64,000 bases of DNA, taken from assembly GCF_030463565.1 (NCBI RefSeq), contig NC_134646.1:69395710-69459709 (forward strand), in the 5' to 3' direction. The translations under genes and the position numbers were made by a program. This document shows, one piece after another, positions 37,601 to 48,291 of this stretch (within the stretch, counting starts at the first letter, position 1; each line of letters begins with the position of its first letter). The stretch is from Pelecanus crispus. Taxonomy: Eukaryota; Chordata; Aves; Pelecaniformes; Pelecanidae. The notes beneath the pieces are model-generated. The model searched no databases. It worked only from the letters and a program-made list of their open reading frames with translations, and was not told the DNA's origin.

Positions 37601-40600
37601 TTGTGTACTTCTGCTGGTCCATACTCTCTTACACCTGATAAGAGATTTATAATATCACATGAGCAAGGTGTCAGACAGCCTTTGTCATAGATTTCTTCAA
37701 GCCCAGGTAATGGATAAATCTTTTCTAAATAGCTGTGCCTACTTTTTAATCCACTTTTTCTTATTGAAGACCAGGTTACTTTTAAATTTTTTCCTACAGT
37801 GTAAAGGTACAGGTCTTTCCCAAAATCAGGATGTATAACAGACTTCATCTTTCTAGCTCCATGCTTTTGGGCCAACAGCTCTGGCCACGAAAAGTTACTG
37901 TTTCTGCTCCCATTCTCATGGCAAATTGGACATTCTGTTCTTGTCGAACAGGTTGAGCAATTTATATTTCTCTTTCCTTTTTTTCATAACTGAAGGAAGG
38001 GGACCTTTTTCTAATGCTGATTTCTCTCATGTTCTAGACATCAGTAAAGGCTGCTTAGATTATTCTTCAATGTTTTTTGGAGTACAAATAATGGTATCTC
38101 TTGCTCTATTAAGAGGATATAACTCTTTAGTGAGAAACTTCATGCTTTACAGAGACCTAGGCTTTTTTCTGTATTCTTTTGTTTCATTTTGTCAGTCTGA
38201 CTGATTTTACTGTCTCATTTGTTCTTTCAGCAGCAGAAACTTACCTGACTTGTGTCTGCATTCAGCTTTATCCGTTCCTTACACCAATTAAATTTAGACA
38301 GGAGTTTCACAAATTTTCTTTCAGTGGCTTGCCAGCTCACCTACTCTCCGTCCTCTACTTACTGCCACATGCTCCTTTCTGTCTCCACTTGTAGGCACAT
38401 ATAAAAGGAATCTGTGCTTCTGGCAGGTATCTTAAGCTGGCAGGTATCTTAACTTGGCTGTAGCTCTTTCTTCAGTGGTGATCGACTTTAGACCTGCTTT
38501 TCTTACTGCATGCCTACCAGTAGAAATGGCCTTAATTTAACATTAGTTTAGGGCTTAAAATCCTTTCAGAAGCATAAGCCTATGCATTTCTACTTGGTTT
38601 TGAATGTTTTGTATCAGTTGTCAAGCCATTAGTGAGTAATGTGACTACATTAATCTTTTTCCAAGCAGGTCTTATGTAGGTATTCTTATTCTTTGTTTTC
38701 ACTTTGCAGATCATGGTAGAATATTTCTGAATTGTGGTCCTGCTAGGAATCAGAATAATAAGACTTTCACATTTCATATTAAAATACATGCATACATAAA
38801 AATTAAGATGCTTAGGGCAATCAGTCTTTTCAGATGGATCTTGAATCACAGGTTCCTCTTATCTAAGGTTTGGATTTCACAAATATGCACTGATTATACT
38901 TGATATTTTACTGACACAGGCTTGCCCTCAAGGTTGTCTATTTCAAACTATTGAAAACTTGATTATTTGCTTCAAATAATAGATTATTTTCCTGTACATG
39001 AAATGGAAGCCTAGCTGAAAAATTCTTGTCTAGAAGCTCTAAGAATGCCATATGATATGTTTCTTAATCCAAAAAAATATTCTTATTCTCACTTAAATGG
39101 TGCTCTTTTATATAAGTGTCATGTTTTCCATTTGGAATGGAGGCTAAATTTTTTGGCAGGGGTGGGGGGGGTGGAAGTACTTAAAGTTCGGTTTCATGTT
39201 TTTACTGGGGCAGTTAGCATAAATTTCAAAACATTCCGTCACAATAATTTATCTTTAAAATTTAAGAAATTTATTTGCAATGCAATGCAATGGAATGCAA
39301 AGATTTAAGAGCTATACTTAAGGTATCCATTCTTAAAATTGTGGTGGTTGTTGTTACGTGTCTTCCTAGTTTAAAGTTCTACAGATGTGTGTTTGAAGAA
39401 ATTCTTTTGTGTATCATATTTGTTCTGAGACATTCCATGCTTACCAGTTTATTACCCACAGCTGTTTTTAAATTATATTTGAGTAGTAGAAATGTCAGAG
39501 AAGGAAATTACTTATTTGCAAATTATTGTTTGACCTTCCTTAATTCAGAAGTCTGGTGAGTTATAAACCACCCAGGGACTGTCTCATCATATTTCTGAGA
39601 TGATCTCCCTCTATAACATAATTGCATTTGTAATGTCAAAAAACTATTATGATTTAAAGATTTGAAACTAATCCAGTTCAAATGACAAGAACTACATAGC
39701 TGCATTCATCACGGTATTGAGATGGCGGCGTTCTGTTTCCTCTGAGAACAGCCCGAACCAGCATATGTAGTTCTGAGCCTCCAAGCCTTAGTGTTATTGT
39801 ACCTCATTCAAAACCATTTTTAATTATGATTAAGTAGAATAAAAATAGTGAAAACTTTTTTCTGTTATAGTATGTTTCTAAGGCAAATGCAACAGTACTG
39901 ATCTGCACAACAGGTGTTTAGGGGTTTTTTAATTTATTTGCATGCTACTAACTTCTAATAATGCGTAGAAATTAGGTCTTTTTCTTTCACGGAACTGATG
40001 ATCAGAGGCAGACTTGTTTCATGGTGGTGCCTAGATGCTAAGAATTATGTTCATCATAAAACTAATGATGCTTCCTTTCAACTGTTAGATTCTTCGCTGG
40101 TTTTTGTTTCCAAGATCTTGAAGACAGTATGCTATGAACGATTTAAGATCATAGGACTATTTTTTTCTTTAACAGGTTTAATACTATCATCACTGGTAAA
40201 TTATGCCCTACAATTTTATCACATCTTCATGCCCATTTCAGTGACAGCTTACATTAATATTTTGCTTCATTGTTCTTCAAGAACCCTGTACCTTCCGTGG
40301 ACTGCTAAATAATCTGTATTACCGCAAAACATAGTGATTCTTGTCAAAAAGATCACAGTTCTAAATAACTCTCTATGGCTGCTTTAAATAATTATAACTT
40401 AAAAAGGGGGTAGGAGTGTTGTCTGTATTTAAACTTGTCAACATACATTCAAATCTGTCCTGTATTTTGGAGAGCCATCAGGACTGAGCTCTGTACTTCC
40501 ATGGCTGCACAAGTCTGATTAATTTTTTTTTTTTTTTAATACTTGTTTCAGTTCCCAACTTCTGCAGTGAAGTTGCAATTTAAACCTATGATCTTTCATG

Positions 40601-43600
40601 TTTAAGGGAGTGAGAACATTTTCTATAGCTGACTGGTTTTGGGGAGAAAGTCATGTTATTTCTGTGACTGCACTCTGAAACTGTTGTCATCTATTCCACT
40701 TGCCAAACTTTTACCTGAAAATGCATACAATATGCTGTTTGGTTTTCCTGTTGTGCTCTTTGAAGATGAATTAGTGACATAAAAAGTGCAACAGCCATCC
40801 AAGTTAAACTTAAAGCTTGAACAGTGTGTGGATATTTCAATACATAGCTTCAAGAAATAGCTACCAGTAAATAATCCTCTTTCACTGATGTGCCACAAGT
40901 ACTCAGCGCATTCCTACTAGCCTCTTTTAGTTCTCTTTCTTATGTATTTCATATGTATTTCATTCCTAATTCCCTTCTTCTTCCCACCTTTTTTTTTTTT
41001 CTCCTCAAACCAAGAAAACATTTCTGAATTAGTGTGAAGAGCAAAATAAACATTTCCACCATGATTTCAGTCTGGGACTATGGCTGGTTCTGAGTTCTCA
41101 CCCAGTCTTTTTGTCTCCCTTCAGTTCACCTCCTGACTTGGTTCTGTCTTGTGTACTGTTTTATTTGTCTTAGTACTCCAGCTGTGTTAAACCCAGCTCT
41201 TGGTTTATTGCTGGATGTTGTTTATCTGGATATTGCTTATCTTCCCAGCTTGCTTTGATCTAGTTGAGTATGCCATCTATTTCCAGGGCATTTCTTTCTC
41301 TCTGTCAGATTCCCAAAAGGGATTCCATCCGCTCAGCTGAAAAATATTATTTCTTATTACAACGAGAATCCATTTAATAAATGGAAATAAGACATTAAAA
41401 TTTTTCTTTGTAGATTTCTTTGTTGTTGCACTTTGGCATTGTGGAAAGATGAGTTTTAGAGACAATAAATCTGACTGTGCGTGCTTGGTTTACTTTAATT
41501 TCAATGTATGTTGCATTATCAAATCAATCTGTTGGAAAGCATGCTGAGGCTACTATAGTCATTGTAGATTTTAACCTAATATATTCCACTATTTCCTTTT
41601 CTGGGAAACGTTTGAGTAGTTTGTACAGAGAAAATTTTTTTATGCTGCTAAAGTTTTACTATTTCTACTCAGTATTCTTGAAACCTTTCTGTAAAAGCCT
41701 CAAATCAGTGCTAGGTATGACGAATGCTCTTACGCTTTCCAAGCTGTCAATTTGCACATCATTGACGGTGGTGTTTAACAAGTGCAGTTTGCAGAATTTT
41801 TGTCAGACAGGAGGGTAAAAAACAGTTTGACCTAGCTCTCAGCTAGCTGGGATGGAGATGTTTTTATCTATGAAATAAGTGTTGTAAAAGATTTAGAGAA
41901 ACATAACCCTACAGTGATATGTTCATAGTCATTTTAGAGCATACAAACACACGACAGTTGATGGTAATCTCTTTGATAGGAAATGCTGAGGAGTCACCTA
42001 ACAGATAAAAAACATTTATCCCTATTCCTACTTTTTCTGCATGGCCTTGAGATGTCATAGACACAGGCTAACTCAGCAAATGTATGGACTTGAGCTAGCC
42101 AGATTTTTTTTTTTTTTTAACTTTGTCATTTTCATACAACAGGTTCAAATTCCTGCTTTTCCTGAAGAACACAGTTCCAAACTGCACAGAAAATAAGAAG
42201 CTCAAAGAATATTCTTTTCTTTTTGTGCTTGGCAGCCTTTTAACTTGTTCAGTATTGCTCTCATGTCCTCCTATTGAAAATCAGTATTTCTGTTATCATA
42301 ACAATGATTTTGGTAAAACTAAAGAAAGAAATGCAAAATTTTACAAATACTTGTATTCAAGCAGTTTTAACTGGAAGCATGGAAAACAGCAAGTGTTTCT
42401 TCAGTTCTTAGGAGCATGTGGAAGCCCCTTGTTTCTTGCTTTAGTAGAAGGTTGATTTTGAAGACCTTTCTATTTAATGCCTTTTGCTTTAATGATAGGA
42501 GGAAATTTTTGTGGAGAGAGATGATCCTTTTAGGTCATAGCAGACCTGGAGACTTAACCACACATTGGGGTTGTCTGCTTAGCCAGGGGAGACTAGCTAG
42601 GACTTCAGAGTCCATTGGCATTATACTGACGTGGCTGCTATGATTTGTTAGATTAACATAGGCAATTGCTCTTTTTCCAGTGCTGTTGAAAGTTAGTAAA
42701 TTCAGAGATGATTCAGCAATGGTGATTTGGGAACTGAGAGTTGCAACACATGAAAAAAAATCCTGGAGTCATCACCGACAGTTTTCTAGACCCATTGGTT
42801 TTGTGTGCAGCAGCATCCAAAGCAAGCCAAGAGCATGTGAGGGCGTTCTCAGCTTGCATTGAGAAAACAGTGTGTCCTGTCACCATACATGATGTTTGTG
42901 TGGCCACAGCCTCAGTGCAGTACCCCATGCCTCCTCCCTCTCCACTAGTTCACGTGCTCACTTCCAGAGAAGAGTCAAAAATCCCTGAGATACATTTTTT
43001 TTAAATTGCTATTGTTTCAGGTCAAAAAGGTATAGTCTTGTTTCCATATACTTTTTTTTAAAATTTTTACTTTCTAAGAATAAACAAGAATGATCAGGAT
43101 CAGCTATTGTACACTCTGAAATATGAAATCTTTTAAATTAAGCAGTAAATATGTTACCAGCACTTCAAGAGCAGTCAGAGGACAAGGGCTGGTAGAGGAG
43201 AGTGTAATTAAAGATGAAGAAAAGCATCTGAATTTAAGAAGTATCACTAGTTTGTCATACAAAGAATTAAAAAAAAAAAAAAAGACTGTTTCTTCTTTTT
43301 CTTTCTTTCTTTCTTTCTGGGCTTTTAGCACTGTTGGCCTGTCTTCGAATTATCTAGTGAAAGCAGAACTATTGAATATGCCATGACTGGAATTTGTGTT
43401 CCATGTTGCAGAAGCACCTGTAGCTGACTTCCACAAATCACATGCACGGAAGCTGATAAAAGCAGCAATCCCAAATGAACAAAAACAAAACAGATGATAA
43501 TTGCTGGAATAGTAAACAGATGGCTTCAGAACTGGAAGTTCTAACCTTTTTAGAGACCATTATATAAGATCAGTAAATGCCTGTTGTCTAGGAAGTTAAA

Positions 43601-45144
43601 GGGACCTCCATCCTCATACTGGTGCCGGCATTGGTAGTGGAAAACTCCAGGAGGGTGTAGAGTAGAGATACCCTACAGCCTAATTCCAAGTGCTACCGAA
43701 ATAGGCTTCATGGCTTCTGGTAGCATCAGGCTGTAACCTGCAGTTCTTCCTGACAGGAGGGTTGCTGTATGAAACATATCTTTCTTCTGCTAGGAATGCT
43801 TAATGCACAGTGCACCTTTTGTAAGCAGAGCAGAATAAAATTTAGAGTAGCATCTATTGATGGATCTGGCTAGAGAAATTCAACTGCTTCTATTAATTTT
43901 ACACCTTAATTGCATTCTCTGCCTTAAAAGTAGTATTTAAATACACCATTTTTGTACCTTGTTAAATCAACAGCTAGAAAATGAATCACTACAGGTAAAA
44001 GAATGAAAAGCGAGATGAGAGACTTAAGTGGTTAATGAATATATTAATGCATATTTGTAACCATATTATTTTCCACATTATTTTTATCAAGGTAAAATTT
44101 CCTAAAATACTTTGAGCTTTTTATGTTGATGTTACTTATACTGGGGAACTGAAAAAAAAACATTAACATTTTTCTATTCCTGTTTTTATGCATTCTCTTA
44201 AAATGCCAAAGTCTCGAGTTTCCTAGCGTTCTTCTGTAAGAGGTAAATCGCTGCATGACACTTACCAGCATATATGCCAGTTCTAGTTTTGCAACATCAG
44301 TCCTGCCTTTTACACCTTGTACAGAAACCTGTACAAAAACTAAAACATAAAGCGTAGGACAGTCCATCAGAGAAGAAAACCATTATAGTCAACTACTCAG
44401 AAAGTGCTGTTTGGTAGTAGTATAGCACACTGCATTGTGATTTGCAGTCCAAGCAAATGGGAAGGAATCATGGTCACAATTACACCAAATCCTAGTACGC
44501 ACTCTGTTATTGAACAGTGTTGTTTGGAAAAATGGGCCGTAATGATTTAGTACAATTCCTAGTTTATATACGGAAGTAACATGCCAAATCATTTGAGAAG
44601 CCTGAACCTTTAGCTTTTCCTGTCTGGCACTTGCCCATCATTAAATAAGGTTCATGTAGCTACTGCTTTAAACACAGCAGAAATACTGTTCTTTAAAGCA
44701 CTTTGCATAGTTTGCAGTTTCTTGATTCCCAAGGCATACATGCTCCTTTCAGATAACAGCAAAAACAACCAACCCCAAAACAAAACAACATTCCAGCCCT
44801 ATCTCTTCATTTAGCTGTTCAGCATTTCTGTTTATTGCTAAGACTTTAAGTTGTTCTCCTGGCCACGCCTGGAAAGCACCTAAGCAGTAGGAGTGAGGAA
44901 AGCTGCAAGGCTTCAGCAGGCCGCCCTAGCACCATCTCATACGTGCACTTAATCCCATGGCCATAAGAAAAGGCTTTAACTTTCCTCACAGCAAGTGAGA
45001 GCAAAGGTTCAAGTCTGGCGAGGTGGTAAATTTGAGAAAGTAACCTTGCTGACTAAAGTCTTCTCTGTCAGTCACCTACAATTGCACTCTCTTCCCTACT
45101 GGAAGGAAAAGACCAGAGTAACAAGAGCATGTGCAAACCAGAAA

Positions 45145-46005
45145 AGAATCATTGAAAGCTTTGGGTTGGAAGGGACTTTTAGAGGTCATCTAGCCCCCCC
45201 CCACCCCCACCCCCGCGAGCAGGGACAGCTTTAACCAGATCAGGTTGCTCAGAGCCCCAGCCAACCTGACCTTGAATGTTGCCAGGGATGGGGCTTCCAC
45301 GACCTCTCTGGGCAAACCCTTCCAGTGCTTCACCACCCTCATTGTAAAAAATTTCTGTCTTAGGTCTAGTCTAAATCTGTTCTTCTGTAGTTTAAATCCA
45401 TTATTCCTTGTCCTGTCACAACAGGCCTTGCTAAAAAGATTCTCCCCATCCTTCCTATAGGCCCCCTTTAAGTACTGGAAGGTCACAATAAGGTCTCCTT
45501 GCAGCCTTCTCTTCTCCGGGCTGAACAACCCCAACTCTCTCAGCCTTTTCTCAACAGGATAGGTGCGCCAGCCCTCGGATCATCTTTGTGGCCCTCCTCT
45601 GGACCCTCTCCAGCAGGTCCACATCCTTCTTGTGCTCAGGGCCCCAGAGCTGGACGCAGTGCTCCAGGTGAGGTCTCACCAGAGCAGAGTAGAGGGGCAG
45701 AATCCCCTCCCTCGACCTGCTGGCCACGCTTCTTTTGATGCAGCCCAGGATACGGTTGGCTTTCTGGGCTGCGAGTGCACATTGTCGGCTCATGTCCAGC
45801 TTTTCATCCACCAGTACCCCCAAGTCCTTCTCTGCAGGGCTGCTCTCAATCTCTTCATCCCCCAGCCTGTATTGATATCGGGGGTTGCCCCATCTCAGGT
45901 GCAGGACCTTGCATTTGGCCTTGTTGAACCTCATGAGGTTCACACAGGCCCACCTCTCCAGCTTGTCCAGGTCCCTCTGGATGGCATGTCGTCCTCCTGG
46001 TGTGT
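45145..46005 (-). mobile_element. CR1 LINE, 3' ~860 bases including ORF2 C-terminus
   Basis: Antisense to LCORL. Read on the minus strand it encodes the C-terminal part of the CR1 ORF2 protein ([20 protein letters not shown], then [20 protein letters not shown], then [19 protein letters not shown]). After a frame shift near 45540 it continues to the typical HWKGLPREV block and 3' UTR, ending at 45145. It is 5'-truncated and no longer coding because of the frame break. The plus-strand 177-codon frame here is its shadow. Confidence 0.93.
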
Positions 46006-46847
46006 ATGGATGAATGAAGGAAAAGGGTACAAGACAAAAGCTAGAGGCAGAAGAATAAGGACACAAGGAAATGCAGGTCATGGGAGCAGTACCTGAGTTA
46101 CCAAGGGTTAGGAACTAGGGTTAGCGAATAGAAATGCCTGTTTCACCATGTCAGAAAGGCACATGGCCTTCTGGAGAAATGGCATGAAAACGTAAAAGAA
46201 TGAAAATTGTGTTTCAGATGATCTGTGAAAGGTAACAGTTAGTCACTTTAGCTGTTGCACAAGCTGTCTTTCCCTCTTGCTATGATGTAGGAAAAAGTTT
46301 AATCAAAGTCAGTCAATAATATTTCAGTAACACAAGCTAATATGTTTTAGGTTGTAGTCGTATAATTACTGACTGTTCTCAACTAGACTGTTCAGCCTTG
46401 TGAACGCTATGCTTCAGCAGATTCAGTCTTTGATAATGTGCACCTAACTCCCATGGTGGACCTGATTTCCTGAAATGCAGCAAGTAAGAGCCATTAAGAT
46501 ATATTCTTGCTACTTAAGCATCCCTTCGATAGAAGAAACTGTGTGTGGGTAGTTCAGAGCGTGATTGTTACCTCCTACCCTTAATTACAGTACATAGAAC
46601 TATTTTTTTTTTAATCTCAGTAATTGGAAATATTTCCAACTTCGTATCATTCTTGCAGTTCTTGAAATCTTTGAAAAGGATGGTGAGAAGCGATGAATTG
46701 CACATAGGACACAGATCACTGCAGGAGGTAGGCAGTAAAAATTTAAAACAAAAAAAAAAAAAGTAGGGCTAGAGAGGTTTGAAATTAGGATTTCCAGACT
46801 GTACCTTCTCATCTTCTGAGTGCACCCAATTACAGTGCTTTATATAT

Positions 46848-47076
46848 TAGGGAAAAAATTTTTTTAACGATGAGAGTGGTGAAACACTGGAACAGGTTGC
46901 CCAGAGAGGTGGTAGATGCCCTGTCCCTGGAAACATTCAAGGTCAGGTTGGACAGGACTCTGAGCACCCTGATCGAGTTAAAGCTGTCCCTGCTCACTGG
47001 AGGGGGTTGGGCTAGATGATCTCTAAAGGTCCCTTCCACCCCAAAGCATTCCATGATTCTGTTCTGTGATTCTATA
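46848..47076 (+). mobile_element. CR1 LINE 3' fragment
   Basis: A 5'-truncated CR1 tail in sense orientation: 'gaacaggttgcccagagagg', 'ctagatgatctctaaaggtc', 'ccttccaccccaaagc', and the ATTCTGTGATTCT terminus at 47059-47075. It lies about 840 bases from the oppositely oriented CR1 at 45145-46005 and is complementary to that copy's 3' part. Confidence 0.92.
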
Positions 47077-47674
47077 TGGCAACAATTAGTGTATGATTCA
47101 ATCCACACTTACATCCTAGTCTGCTGAGAGATCCCCAGAAAGGGCTGGGCTTCTTTCCATTCTTGTATTACTTATTTTCCTAGATTTGAAACAAAATAAA
47201 ATCTGTCTATATATTAGTCCTTTCATGGCTGTACTAAATTAACAATGTCAGCAAAAAAAATCCCACCCCAAATTCTTTCCCAATTCCTGCTCTATGCTTT
47301 TACAGTAGGCAGCTGGACAGGATTTAAGAAAGGCAGCCTGCAGAACACACCTCTTCTGTGCAAAGCAGTCGCACTAGCGGGAGGCTGACCTAGGACAGGC
47401 TCTGCAAATTAACAGGACTTCACCTCTTTCAACACAAACCAACCAGCCCGATCTACTTTCACAACATGGAGAGCGCAGCACAGTCAGGTTCTGATCTCAG
47501 TGCTTCTGGAACATAGTGCAGTAAAACAAGAAAAAAACAACCCCAACAGTATATGCAATCTGCCACCACCTCATCTTGCCTCTTATCAGTTTGCTTGTTT
47601 GCAAGGGAAGAGGAAAGTGTACTAAACTTTTTCTCATTTTTTTCCCCTTCCCACCCCCACTTCTTTTCTCACAG

Positions 47675-47858
47675 CACGCTACAAGTGAAAGTCTCGGAGC
47701 CGCAGAATTCAATAGACACGAACACAGAAAATGAACATTTGAAGTCCATAAAGATGTGCCTTAATCAGCCCACTGAGTGGAATCTGAGTTTTTCAGCAGC
47801 ATCTCTCGCCAGCTGTAAAGTTTTTAACCAAAATCTCAAAACTGATGAGAACAAATAG
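47675..47858 (+). CDS. LCORL: Candidate alternative LCORL terminal exon (short acidic/polar tail)
   Basis: An exceptionally long pyrimidine tract (about 47630-47670) runs into the acceptor ttttctcacag|cacgct. The first base C completes GG|C from the exon ending at 16082, after which the frame is open for 60 residues (TLQVKVSEPQNSIDTNTENE ... NQNLKTDENK) to TAG at 47856-47858. In the phase needed by the PALI2 exon donor it would stop after four codons. It therefore fits only as an alternative end for the CtBP-motif exons, or after an internal donor of the 17484 exon. A possible ATTAAA poly(A) signal lies at 48015-48020. The product has no recognised domain. Such an isoform would keep both CtBP motifs but lack both the HTH and the PRC2 module. 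Splice use is inferred. Confidence 0.55.
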
Positions 47859-48244
47859 ATTGCAGCTGTTCTTGCACTATTATTTTGTACATTGTTCCTG
47901 ATTTTTTTTTTCTGCTGAATAATAAGCATTTATTACATTGATCTTGAAATGATCTTGTGTGATTTGGCTTTATATTACTACTAGTATTATTCATTTTGAT
48001 GTACTTTTTCTTCTATTAAATATCAAGTTTCACATCTGACCATCATGAAATTCTTGCCGTACAAATTTATATCAGAATCAGATGTTCCCCTTTAATAGTA
48101 TTGTGATTTTTCTATGTTCTTTAAGTTTAATTATTATTTGCCAATTTTATTTTTGTGCACGAAAGTTAATATATTATGTAATTTGTGGCATAGGTCACCA
48201 TGTAAAGATTTATGGTAATAACAATTCAAACAAATCTGTAACAG

Positions 48245-48291
48245 GTGGGAGACCGACTACCTCGAAGCAAAGCAGTAAAAAGAAAAGGTAA
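48245..48291 (+). CDS. LCORL: LCORL long-isoform 3' micro-exon with GRP core
   Basis: Acceptor tctgtaacag|gtggga at 48243-48244. The two bases GT complete the codon left by the PALI2 exon donor (G|GT). The frame reads GGRPTTSKQSSKKKR and stops at TAA, 48289-48291. GRP in a basic context is an AT-hook core, the fourth along this isoform. A donor (aaaag|gtaaat) overlaps the stop: splicing at 48287 would remove the stop and pass on two bases, AG. If unspliced, the exon would continue as UTR to a poly(A) signal AATAAA at 48771-48776. The matching phase and the thematic continuation of AT-hooks support reality, but transcript proof is absent. Confidence 0.7.

Larger units (their letters stand above)
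30168..48244 (+). other. LCORL: LCORL long intron (or read-through 3' UTR at its start)
   Basis: About 18 kb without a recognised gene. If the donor at 30167 is not used, translation ends at 30196 and AATAAA at 31040-31045 could serve as a poly(A) signal. Other contents: an open frame behind a good acceptor at 31831-32073; a run of 15 G at 34629-34643; an AT hairpin at 36500-36542; a perfect 14-base palindrome at 37176-37189; a CTTT run at 43294-43318; a hairpin at 43675-43734; an inverted CR1 pair at 45145-46005 and 46848-47076; and an alternative coding exon at 47675-47858. The remainder is AT-rich sequence in which I see nothing. Confidence 0.65.

Noticed and set aside
45563..46096. 177-codon plus-strand frame as a gene
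   Set aside because: It is the complement of a CR1 ORF2 remnant read on the minus strand.
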